The notes under the pieces are model-generated. The model was not told where the DNA came from, ran no database searches, and was given only the letters and a program-made list of their open reading frames with translations. A stretch of DNA of 64,000 nt from Antedon mediterranea (lineage: Eukaryota > Echinodermata > Crinoidea > Comatulida > Antedonidae). Below, in pieces: positions 44,067 through 54,059 of this stretch. The position numbers and the translations under genes were made by a program. The first letter of the stretch is position 1. Every line of letters begins with the position of its first letter. Location of the stretch: positions 13,452,501 to 13,516,500 of the forward strand of contig NC_092672.1 of the NCBI RefSeq assembly GCF_964355755.1. The letters run 5' to 3'.

Positions 44067-44301
44067 CGGTTTTGAAAGAGAGGTAGTCCCCCGGGATCAC
44101 CTGTCCAGCGTTGCTGCCCAGTATCTGAAACTGGGTTTAATGAACCGCTAACTGGTGGTTCGAAACGTAGCACCTGGCCCTGGGCATGGTGCAAATTTCA
44201 ACTTAAAATGCTTCTGTTAACTGAACTCAAAATAACTGTACTCTCCCTTAATTTTGTTAATAAAACAACAAAAACACTTCTGGGCCCCTAGCGGAGCAAG
44301 A

Positions 44302-45047
44302 CTATTCCGGGATCAGATCCCGGCCATTCTTCCAGGTGAGGTCCAGGACCTCACTGGCCTCCATCCCAGTAACCTTCCCCAGAGCTTCGGCGGCGAAACT
44401 GATTAAGTAAGGAGCGCCTACCCGGTGCCCCGCCGGACGAAAATGAGGAGCGTCCGTCTCCAGTAGAACCCGGCGCTCAGACTGGTACATAAGGTACCTG
44501 CATGCCTCCTGTACAGCTGGGCACGCTCGCCCGACCCCCAAATTAAAACTGAAATAAGTCATTGGGAAGAATCACAATGAATATAGATGACGAAAAACTG
44601 TGCAAAATAAGTTTCTGCCCACGGGGTACCCCCACCAGCCGGAGAAGGTCCAGCCCTCGGAGGTAGCATTCCTCTCCGGTTGGGTCCGTCGCCGCACCCA
44701 GCAAGTGCAGAGTCAGCACGTGATGACGCTGAGGACAAAAACATTCCCGCAAAATCCGCTCCAGGAGCCAATCTTGTCGGGGCCAGTCAGCGATGGACCG
44801 GTTGTGGTCCAGACCCACCTCTCCCAGCGCCCGAACATTCAAGTTCTGGGTCAACCTCCGGAAAGTAACAAATTCCCGCGCCGACACCACGCGCGTGGAG
44901 TGCAGCCCAATCGAAACATGGTTGTATGGCGGAGACTGCATCAGATCTATCTGATAGTTGTTGTAGATTGCACATTCCCATTGATCGGTCCTTGTGGATA
45001 AACTGGTGGGTCAGGCCCGAGGTCATTGTTGAGGTCACGCGAGCCAC
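44302..45047 (-). pseudogene. TatD-type metal-dependent nuclease fragment
   Basis: Frames read YNHVSIGLHSTRV, NLNVRALGEVGLDHNRSIAD, HHVLTLHLLGAATD, KLILHSFSSS. After a frame break they continue ACPAVQEACRYLMYQSERRV, LLETDAPHFRPAGHRVGAPY and EVLDLTWKNGRDLIPE-stop. These contain the TatD metal ligands: Glu of GEVGLD, the two later His, and Asp of ETDAPHF. The N-terminal HxH strand is missing. The DNA is clearly GC-richer than its surroundings. TatD proteins are DNases; multicopy TatD-domain genes occur in some invertebrates. Confidence 0.75.
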
Positions 45048-45289
45048 CTACACCTACTTGACTGGTACTAGGACCAGTCTATAGCCCGCTACTAGCTTCT
45101 TGTTTAGGCTTAGCTAACTTTTCATCATCATCTTCAACTCTAAGCATCTTGTGGCATGGAATTCCATTGAATCCAGTTGATTTACGCAGGCATTGTCAAA
45201 CGAAAACTTACTTGAAATTTAGTCGAAATTTGGTGAGAAATAGCATCCACCCTCTATGCTATTAATTCTAACCTTGTCTTTTAAATGCA
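45048..45289 (-). other. short unrecognised frame
   Basis: A minus-strand frame CLRKSTGFNGIPCHKMLRVE lies at about 45195-45135. Too short to assign. Confidence 0.2.
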
Positions 45290-45720
45290 GTTGTCTAACC
45301 ACCTGATCATTCTGGGAGCCTGCATGTGATTTGATTTTAATATGAGCTGCAGATATATTTCTCTCAAACCCTTAAAAAACTCCAAAAGTGAACTGTACCA
45401 TGCGATTATCATTTTTATTTTTTTGTTATGCGACTCAGGTCTGTTGTTTGTACTATTTATGATGGATACTGTTTTTTATTTTAATCCTTCTACCCATTCT
45501 GCTCTCAAATCATGCCATTGTTTAGTGTAGTACTCTTGAACAGTTTGAGGTACACATTGACAGAAATCGGTGTATAAATTATTGTACTCTGTTTCATCAA
45601 CATCAACCATCTTCTGGATTAGCTCCAGAGCATGTGCTCGTTCACCAGATGAAATACCCATCTTGTCAATTGACCTCCCTACTGAAGGTTCGTAAAACAT
45701 GAAATAAACAGATTTGAAGA
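45290..45720 (-). pseudogene. MULE-type transposase C-terminal fragment
   Basis: Encodes ERAHALELIQKMVDVDETEY, QEYYTKQWHDLRAEWVEGLK, a stop, then NSTNNRPESHNKKIK and WYSSLLEFFKGL. The YYxxxWxxxxxxWVxxxK...TNNRxESxNxKIK order is the region after the DDE core in MULE-like transposases. It may derive from the same family, or even the same gene, as the N-terminal half at 54.0-57.4 kb, which stops inside the DDE domain. Confidence 0.65.
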
Positions 45721-45830
45721 TCGGAATTTGGAACTTTACTTGTAGGCCTAAGTATGTTTTTTTCCGTGAAGTCTTTATCAGCCATAATTACTTCACCTGA
45801 CTATATTATTAGATGATTAACAAAAATATA

Positions 45831-46590
45831 TTAACATTTGATAATTATACCTTTGAACATGTCTTCGAGTTGTTTATCGAGGCTTAATGAATAGTACAAA
45901 ACAGATTTTCCTCTACAAATACACCCAGTTGCCTCATTCAGGTCTCTTAGGCAGAAGTCACAGTAATAGTTTTTCGCTGGATCTTTGTAGCCAGTTTCGT
46001 GCTTCAGGATATTGTTTATTTTATACACCGAATTAACAACCTTACATTGGTTTAGAAGAATAGACTATAGCAATTGCATTAAATCGGCAAAAGCATTCTG
46101 TGTCAAATTATGTTTAATGACAAATAAAAGCACGCTAGTGTAATAGCTAAGGTAGGTGTGGCACGAACCAGGAAATGTCTGTATCCACCATTGGCAGTGG
46201 TAGAATGTAATGAAAATGAAGAACTAAAAAAAACAAATCATCTTCACTAAGAAATTCCTGAAGCTTTTTCATTGATGTTGCTAGAGGAAACTGTATTGCA
46301 TCAACTGTATCAGCATGTGGTTGAATATTGTTACTTGTCATGTCCATTTACTATTGTAGCATATACTGTATCAGTAGTACTGTAGATCCAGAAATTTGGA
46401 ATTGGAGGTCGGAGGTCACAGAAAAGAACAGAGAAGCAAGAATGCAGTTTTTGTATTTTAGTTTAAACTTACCTTCCGTCTTCAGAAGATGACAGTTTTG
46501 ATGAACTGGAAGCACTTTGGAAAGCGGTATTATAGTACTTGAATTACTTAATCTATCAATTCCAGATATTGATGAAATTATAGAGAACAA
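45831..46590 (-). pseudogene. zinc-ribbon transposon-type gene, three exons
   Basis: An exon ending SASSSSKLSSSEDG|gtaagt (about 46470) is followed by NNIQPHADTVDAIQFPLATS at 46347-46150 and by a zinc-ribbon exon 46028-45849: YYCDFCLRDLNEATGCICRG then SLSLDKQLEDMFK|gtataa. The CxxC...CxC and L-LxxQLxxMF order recurs in the N-terminal half of large uncharacterised transposon proteins of cnidarians and echinoderms. The middle exon is degraded. Confidence 0.4.
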
Positions 46591-47157
46591 TTTATGATCA
46601 ATGACAATTTCTATATTTTATAGTTTTGGAGTCACGTAATCGTGTGTGTGTAGGAAGCAAACTATGTTACCTAATTTTAAGTATGATTTTTTTCTTTTTG
46701 GAATTAGTCAAAGGGACAATATACATCTTTAAAATTGACATTTACTGACCAAATGCATACTTATTAGGAACAAGTCAAATGTAACTGGTGTGTTTATACT
46801 ATTATTGTTGCAGATTTCTAGTCTAGTCATAGTTGAAATAAAGTTGTTTGGAAACGTTATCATAGCAGATGGTCGATCCACCATGTTTACTACTGTCATG
46901 CAGAATGTCTTGGGATATTGATATCAATATTTCGCCACAGGAATCGATGACAGTGTTGATATCTTAAGGTAGTACTAATACAGTGATACATTTTGCGAAT
47001 ATCTGCCAAAAGAGCTACTGCATTCTCCCGGAATTTAAATAGTACTCCCAGCAGAGCATTAATTAACCCAGTAATTATTCAGAACGTGACGAATGATCGC
47101 GCCGTTGAAGTTTTAATTAATTACACCTATCCTTGGAACAGAATGTATTTTGTAAAT
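46591..47157. other. no gene recognised
   Basis: AT-rich DNA with no supportable frame. Confidence 0.4.
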
Positions 47158-47235
47158 CACGGTTTGGCTCAGTGAGCAAATCGCCGCGACCATTGATATC
47201 AATGCTTAGTAGGTTTGAGTTCAATCCACTTGAAA
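47158..47235 (+). repeat. tRNA-derived SINE-like head
   Basis: tggctcagtgagcaaatcgc fits a pol III A box (TGGCNNAGTGG) and ggtttgagttcaatcc, about 40 bp later, fits a B box (GGTTCGANNCC). The ends do not pair as a tRNA acceptor stem, and an A-rich stretch follows, so a SINE is more likely than a tRNA gene. Confidence 0.4.
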
Positions 47236-47425
47236 AAAATGTAAATGAACAAACCAAAAAAACAAAAAAACACATACTGTACAAATAAAACGAATCCAAA
47301 TAGCCTAGGTTTCGTGTTTCCATAATAAATAACGTTTTGTGTAAACCCATGAAATAAACATCTAATTTCGACTAATTTTTGTGTTGAGTCCGTAATCATT
47401 GTTATTACCAATTCATATTTTATCA

Positions 47426-47486
47426 TTTGCATATTGACCATTGACCCCGGTTGACCCCAATGGTCACTTCCGGGTCAATATGCAAA
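47426..47486. repeat. 61-bp palindrome
   Basis: tttgcatattgacc at 47426-47439 is the exact inverse of ggtcaatatgcaaa at 47473-47486. Inside, ccattgaccccgg and ccaatgg plus ccgggtcaat add further pairing. It can form a long hairpin. It may be a tiny foldback element. Confidence 0.8.
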
Positions 47487-47524
47487 TTTCAGGCTTTGTG
47501 CAATACTATGCCGTCATATATATA

Positions 47525-47705
47525 TTGGACAGGACGGCAGGACGGTCAGAATATTGGTAGAGAAATAATAAAAATTTAAGATATATATATAGAGGGTGTA
47601 CGTTAATGTTATGGACAGGACGGCCAGAATATTTGTAGAGAAATAATAAAAATTTAAGATATATATATAGAGGGCGTACGTTAATGTTATGGACAGGACG
47701 GCAGG
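47525..47705. repeat. ~84-bp tandem repeat, 2 copies
   Basis: The unit from ggacaggacggc to ggcgtacgttaatgttat with an internal atatatatatagaggg is repeated with only a few differences; a partial third unit follows. Confidence 0.85.
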
Positions 47706-48049
47706 ACAGACAATATATAACACAATAACTTTTACTGACTCGAATAAATATATCGACCACTATTATCAATAAAGTGAAGTTTATTAAATACTCTATACTT
47801 CAACATAACATAACATGACAACGTTTCAACCCAACCTGCGTGAACACACCACGCTGTCCAAAAACCAGTTAAGTATGGTATCTTTTCTAAAACAAATTGA
47901 AGATATCAATAGTAATTTTACTGATACTTCTGTTAGATATTAAACGTCAAACATTAACATGAAAGTTCTTAATTAAATCATATTCTCTATAGAAAACACT
48001 GTATAAGTCAACTTATTGATTATTTACAAACACTACTACAAATCAAGTC
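47706..48049. other. no gene recognised
   Basis: AT-rich DNA between the tandem repeat and the BEL/Pao fragment. Confidence 0.4.
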
Positions 48050-48690
48050 TATCTATTGGTTTGATCGTTGATAGTTTTGTTTGTGTATGATTTACACCTG
48101 CTACGTGGTTTCCCTGCATATGATATTTATCAACAATTAATCTAGTGATTACATGTTTTCTAAGTAAAATTACGGGATAAACCTAACATCATAAGGAAGG
48201 GACTCATTTAATTCAAGTCTACCTGTCGCTCTAATAACGCCCTCTTTGTCAATTTTTGGACATAGAGAACTTGTTGTGATGAACCGATTCGTTTTTATTT
48301 AATTGTTTAATTTCCGGTTTAAATGCATCATTTTGTGCTTGTTTAATTAGTGCCCACTCTGCCTTAAAAACTTCAGTGACACTTAAACATCACTTTATTC
48401 TACTGTATCCCCCTTCTTAGTCATAAGATTTGTAATAAACCTAGTAACGTATTCAAGGACATTAACTAATTTGTGCCACTTAGAAAATCTAGTAGGATTT
48501 AATCTCCAATCACTGTCATGAATTGTCGGCAATGTCATAAAACATGCTACACTTTTTCGATGTTCAGTGTTTTCTACTGTTTCTATCTTATTCTCTGGCC
48601 ATCTATTTTCAGTTAACTTTAAAAACTCTGGCCCTTCCCACCATACTCTATTGTTACTTAAACTAGCTGCGTGCAAGGCTGCAGGCAAAC
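48050..48690 (-). pseudogene. BEL/Pao pol fragment (linker and integrase zinc region)
   Basis: ALHAASLSNNRVWWEGPEFL and SDWRLNPTRFSKWHKLVNVL (48690-48400) match the RNase H-integrase linker of BEL/Pao pol. They are followed by EVFKAEWALIKQAQNDAFKP and DKEGVIRATGRLELNESLPY. The integrase zinc region is HVITRLIVDKYHMQGNHVAG. Frame changes at about 48390 and 48240 show decay. The integrase core is absent. Confidence 0.85.
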
Positions 48691-50159
48691 TGAATTGTAA
48701 AAGTAAAACATTAACATTTCTTTTTTTTCTATTTGTTTAAACCTTTAGTGAAAAAGAATTTTAATGGCACGAAAATGTGCACCGCGCAACACTACAAAAT
48801 ATCGTAGGGACGGCTGCATGGATTGAAATTGACTCTAGCCCAGTCACAGTAAACTTTCATGATCTGCAGGAAAGTTGACCATAATAATAATATGCTTTAA
48901 TCACCCAAAAATCAATTTAGTTAATTGTAAGTTATTAAAATTGCAAAAACCACAAATAATTAAATACAATAACATGTTTATTTCACAAGAGACTATAAGC
49001 ACATATCCCAATACTATATATCCACTGATTAACTAAAAGGGAACATGTACAATGCTATATGTCCACTGATTAACTAAAAGAGAACATATACAATGAATAA
49101 TGCATGGACAGACACCAAAAATACACTAAAAGGAAGAGGTATGTCAACTTCAAATTGTAATTTCATGGAAACAAAGAAAAAAAAACCTCCAAATTTTTAT
49201 ATGTTGTAGTTGACACGTAGGGCTACATTTTTCGTGATAGTCACCAACAAATCGGGCGTGTTCCACAGGGTCAATTTCAAGGTCAAAATATATGTCAAAG
49301 TTTTATTCAACTTAAAATTAACATAAAACACACACAATTAGTATATTTAGATTTTAACAAAAATACCTTTGCTTTTAAAATCGAACCTATAGTTCCCGAG
49401 ATACAGCTCTTTGAAACGTGGCGGACGCGCCCTTTTTTTGCGTAAAAACCGAAAATTGAAATTGCGATATCTCGAAAACCGTTGGTCCGACAAAGTTAAA
49501 ATTTGAAATTTTGGCTTTAATTGCTATGAATCACCCATATACCAAATTTCATCAAAATTGGAAGAGGTAGGGTTTAAATCATTGGGTGATCTGAGATGGA
49601 ATGACCCTTATATGCAATATTGAGAAATGGGGTCGAGGGTCAAATGTCATACTTCCAGGCATTTTTTTGTAAAATGTTTCATTACAGCAAATATAAATAC
49701 ATTTTAAATATTTTAGTGAAAAAATCAACACTCTAGCATTAGCGGTTTTCGAGATATGGCAACGCTGTAAATTTCACTCCCTAATTTGCATATTTAATAT
49801 TACTTGTACTACTAATTTGCATACTTTCGAGGTGCGTGACAAAGGTGTGATTTTGGGAATTATAATACAGTTCTATGGTGGGTATTGAAAAACAATATCC
49901 AAGTCATTGAGTCCAAAATAAAGTCTCTACAGACATTTTAATCACATCCTCTCTACGATTAGTAGTTTTTAAGATATGGTAACCCTGTAATTTCACCCTA
50001 ATTTGCATATTTAAGCTAATTTGCATACCTTCGGGATGAGTGTCAGAGGTGTGATGCTCAAAAAATAATCATCTTATCATATGTAACCATTTAAAAAAAA
50101 AAATCTCTGTTTGCAATTTGTTTCACTCAAAATGCTAGATTGACTAGCCTATTAGTACT
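48691..50159. other. non-coding, with two local duplications
   Basis: Two copies of tatccactgattaactaaaa lie 47 bp apart at about 49018-49085. A ~115-bp stretch around gagatatggcaacgctgtaa (49750-49860) recurs at 49970-50065. The block 49380-49620 has words such as gatatctcgaaaaccgttgg and ccaaatttcatcaaaattgg that resemble those in the insert at 34.4-34.8 kb. No reading frame is supportable. Confidence 0.5.
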
Positions 50160-50831
50160 TGTACTTGGCCTATCCATTTTCTAGATCACCAATCTTAATT
50201 TGGCCATTTCATCTTTCAGGGTGTTGACCTCTTTGGATAACTCGTGACTCCCATTTAATTGGTTGTTTTGGTCACGATGAAAAGTATTCGCCACTTGATC
50301 AGCATGCACCTCGTATACGCCATGGGACCTTCTAGAGTCTTATCTTTTAGTCTTTCACCAGCAGCTGTCGTTGATGTTTCCATTTTTCCATACAGTCTCA
50401 TTAAGGGCTAAACTAAACTCTTCCAGGCTTTCTCCATCTTGTTGTACACGATTATGTAGAGTCTCATTCAACGAAGCATTTGTCTCAAGTGGACCAAAAC
50501 GTTCTTTCAACACATTGATTATTCGCTCATGGTTGCTTTGCACATCAACCCAATAACACATCAGTTCTTCTTTAGCACCTCCACCCAAATGGTCCAACAA
50601 GGCTTGAGCTTTCTTGGCATCTGCCAGTCCATACTGATTTGCGTAGGCTGAGAAATCTTCCAGCCACTCAGTCAACGAAGGTTCATTGGTTGCCTTGGAA
50701 CCTCTAAACTTGGTCAACTTGATTCCAGGATGGACAGGATGGACATGATGGACGTTGATGCCTTGAAGTGCAGTTGCTATTGTTTGTAAAATCTCCTGTG
50801 TAGAAGGACCTTCTCCGTTTTCCATAGCCAT
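50160..50831 (-). pseudogene. LTR retrotransposon gag
   Basis: ATG at 50831 opens MAMENGEGPSTQEILQTIAT. The capsid-like part reads IKLTKFRGSKATNEPSLTEW, LLDHLGGGAKEELMCYW, ILKERFG-like VLKERFGPLETNASLNETLH and GESLEEFSLAL. A stop at 50355 is followed in another frame by HELSKEVNTLKDEMAKLRLV, the helix that usually precedes the CCHC knuckle. The knuckle and pol are absent. It follows its own PBS and LTR. Confidence 0.75.
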
Positions 50832-50940
50832 CGTAAATAGTATATAATATAAATATGATTATGTAAAAAGTATAGGTCTTCCATAAACTGAGGCTGGTTC
50901 CTTGAATAACGTACTTTTTACCTTTACCTTGTCTTGTGTT

Positions 50941-50960
50941 CAATCCCACTTCTGACACCA
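50941..50960 (-). other. primer-binding site, tRNA-Leu
   Basis: Read on the minus strand, tggtgtcagaagtgggattg is complementary to aatcccacttctgacacca, the 3' end of animal tRNA-Leu, over 19 bases. Confidence 0.75.
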
Positions 50961-50961
50961 C

Positions 50962-51090
50962 TGTAAAAGGCTCTGGCCTACCTAACTTGTGTGGGATTGC
51001 GGTCGACACGTGAAATAATGATACCAGGTAACTCGTCTTGATTTGATCTCACAACATTTATTGGAATATAAACAGCCAGCCCAGGTTCCC
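50962..51090 (-). mobile_element. 3' part of the LTR upstream of gag
   Basis: On the minus strand the LTR ends ...CCTTTTACA one base before the PBS, and an AATAAA lies about 105 bp upstream. The 5' part is not recognisable and may be cut off by the GC-rich block at 51.1 kb. Confidence 0.55.
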
Positions 51091-51154
51091 ATACTAACCG
51101 TAGCGCCCCTGGGCGGTGCGTCCAGTGATGAAGATCCCGGTGCTGATTTCATTG

Positions 51155-52717
51155 GTCCCTTTTTTTTTTCTTTTTTTTTTTCTAGTCCAGTGGCTCTTCA
51201 CGCGTCCAACTCCTCGGCGAGGGTCAGCTGCTCGATGCACACGCGGTGCATGCGGGCGGCCGCCTCCCGCAGGAAGCTGCTGTTGCCAGTCGTTGGTTCG
51301 CATTATACGCCTCTCTCAGCAGTCGGCGGTCTTCCTCACCTAAGGCTTCCGCTGCACGCTGCGATGTTGTGGAGGACTGCTGAAAGGGTTTAAAAGTTCC
51401 CATACTAGCCGATTCCATTGGTCCTGGAGCTCTCGACGATGGCGGAGGACATGAGGGCAGGCTACGCAGTCCTCCGTACTTTTCGTTCAGTTCATGAAGT
51501 CCTTTCGGGTTAGCCCGCATGGCCTCTGCCAGCAGTGGGCACAGACAGAAGGGGTGCAGCATCACCAGGGCGGTGACCTGATTCCTGATGTCTCTTTCCA
51601 CTGACGGCGCCTTCCAATTGACTGCCTGAGCTGTAAGCGTAAGTTGCCGCAACCAACTGTTGCTCAGGCCTCAGGAAGTACCTTCTCAAGAATTCAAAAG
51701 CCTTCCTCAGAGTTGAGAGACCACCTGGGAGCAGGGGGATCAGTTCTTGGAGGTATCTCCAGGCTGTCCTCATCTTATGGTCGTCTTGATGGTGTACATA
51801 CTTCGCCACAACCTCTGGAGCATGCACATTTAGGTGGTCCATTGCCGAGCCTTGCAGACCGCAATCTGGCACTGGGCACGCATACCCAGATCCGTTCTTG
51901 GCTGCGGGAGTGTCAGGGTGCTGCGAGAAATATGATCGTTTCACTGCTGACACATCCACAACCTCAGCCGGGCCGAAGGTTTAGTCCGCCCTGGCAGCAG
52001 GCCGACCCCTAGCGTCTCCGGACGGGTTCTTCAGCCTGACGTCCTGACAAATAAAGGTTGTTTTGCTTGCCTCGTCTCTGAGGAAACGCGTCATGAGCTC
52101 CCCCACCGTCTCTGCCCTAGGCGGAAACGGATGGATAGAACAAATGATGCGGTCCGGTCCGATTGTTGATACCACCTTCGATTGAAGCAGGACACCCTTC
52201 CTGGCTAGGCTCTGCATCTCATAGCGGGCATCCCACGAGGCCGCGGAACGCCAGCCACCTCTATATTGGCACGAAACATCTCTGCATCCTCTGGTGATAA
52301 GGCCACCATACCATCAAATGCGCCCCTGCCGCTCACTCCCAAGATCCGCCAAATCCACAAAACCTGGCCCAGCGCGACTCGAGGCTGTGAAGGGGACAGC
52401 ATGGATGGTGATGGGGGCAGCATGGATGGTGATGGGGGCCGGAGAGGCGACATCGCATCTTCAGGCTTCGTCTCCTTTTCTGCTTGCTGGATGAACAACT
52501 CTGCCCCTGGGGGCAAGAGAAGCGCCGCCACAGCCGGTATGTCAGTGGGGAACGAGTCCTGCACTTCTCCAGAGGGTACGTGCCAGGGCTCGTCCTCGGT
52601 TGTACCTACCGCTACCCTAGGGGGTAGTGGAGTGGTCGGTGATCCAGAGGGTCGGGCAGGGTTAGGCAAGAGAGGAAATTCCACATCTATCTGGTCTGCC
52701 CAATCCATAGCCAACAC
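51155..52717 (-). pseudogene. GC-rich intronless gene remnant with A-rich tail
   Basis: A minus-strand coding-like run starts MLAMDWADQIDVEFPLLPNP, then a proline-rich repeat (PPSPSMLPPSPSMLSPS). After a frameshift it gives ARYEMQSLARKGVLLQ, HPFPPRAETVGELMTRFLRD. A C2H2-like YACPVPDCG...HLNVH at about 51885-51830 and MRTAWRYLQELIPLLPGGL follow. Further frames lead to REAAARMHRVCIEQLTLAEE, LDA-stop at about 51208. An A-rich run (51160-51182) follows within 30 bases, as in a retrocopy. The family is not named with certainty; its composition matches the TatD block at 44.3 kb. At least four frameshifts. Confidence 0.45.
51157..51183 (-). repeat. A-rich tract after the GC-rich ORF
   Basis: On the minus strand two runs of ten A separated by G follow the stop codon by about 25 bases. 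No AATAAA is evident just before it. Confidence 0.6.
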
Positions 52718-54050
52718 GGCTTCCGAGTAGTTTGGTTTATGTCTTCCTTCGCTTTACAAGAGAGAGCACATTCAACGCCTGGGGCTGGTCGTGACGCCAC
52801 TGGCCAGTCCCGGGGCCGGATTCGGGGGTTGAGTGCGCGTAGGCGCGGCGATTGGCTGTGACGTATAGATGACGTAACCACTAGCCATTCACCAGGCACT
52901 ACAGTACAACCTCACAAAATATTAATCCTATCAGACCTATAATATAAACCAACTATAAGTATAAGAAACAAAAATAAAATATAAGTCATAACAAACTCTC
53001 ACTCACCAGTTTATGGCAGTTTAATTACAAATTCTACAGCATTTATTTGCTTTAGCAAGGAGAACACTCCTTTTCCTGCCAGTCACCCAGGCCAAAAAGA
53101 GAGATGTCTCCTTGGATACAGCTATCTAGGCTTCGGTGTCCAGCAGGGTTCCCATCCCCCATGGGCTATTGGCCGTTATATTAAAAATCAAAACAAAATG
53201 ACTGAACCATAACAACAACAACAAACAAATCAATATCATAAAAACTTGCCTTTCTTGTTATTGGAAAGAAATGTTTGGCTGGCAAAAGAAACCGTTTTCT
53301 CTTTTTTCTGTGGTGATATTTTAGGCAATTTACAGCACCTGAAGTTGATTCATACATGTAAAATATCTCTTTCTGAATTAATATAGGCCTAGCAGAGAAT
53401 GAACAGATATTTGCTAGACATTGCAACACCCTTAATTTCATGCTAAATGTTTTTTGCTGCCACTAAATTAAAATTTAGATCCCACTTCATCATAGGCATA
53501 TATTAACCATTAATGTCGTTATAGAAGTCCAGTGTTGGAAGGGTCTAAATGTAAATTGACAGACTGCAGTGTAAAATTAACCGCGCACAATTTAACGGCG
53601 GTCAGTGGGTAATCCGGTCAGTGGATTTTTTTTCTTCATTTCTCTACGTCCGTAAAATTAGGCCGAATTTCCGTAGTAATTACAAACCTGTGGCGTCGTA
53701 AATGCTTGGTTTCTATTATGGCCCTGGACTCAGTAAACGTGAAATAAGCATGCACTTTATTCTGTGGTTACTGTCCCTACTTGACTCACAATGGGGCAGG
53801 AAGAGCAATTTAAAAAGTCTTAAAAAACAAATTCAAATGGTTCAAATCGAGGAGAAGAGCCGACAAGAGCAGGGGAGAATATAAATACATCGGCATTTGC
53901 AAACGAGAACTGTTGTACATACATTTTTAAAAAAAGACCTAGACCCTGTTGAATCAAATTCCTCTCTGCCATCCCCTCTCCTCGATCGATTATCTCTCCA
54001 TTATACCATAATAACAAATTTCCCTTTGGGATATCCTTCATTGTAATTAT
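52718..54050. other. no gene recognised
   Basis: GC-rich up to about 52900, then AT-rich. No frame can be supported. Short taggcct words recur. Confidence 0.4.
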
Positions 54051-54059
54051 TTTTCTACA

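Noticed and set aside
47158-47235. Functional tRNA gene
   Set aside because: A- and B-box-like words are present but the acceptor and anticodon stems do not pair; a SINE head is more likely.
51043-52730. Plus-strand frames over the GC-rich block
   Set aside because: GC-rich DNA opens antisense frames by chance; the minus strand carries the C2H2-like finger and better amino-acid composition.
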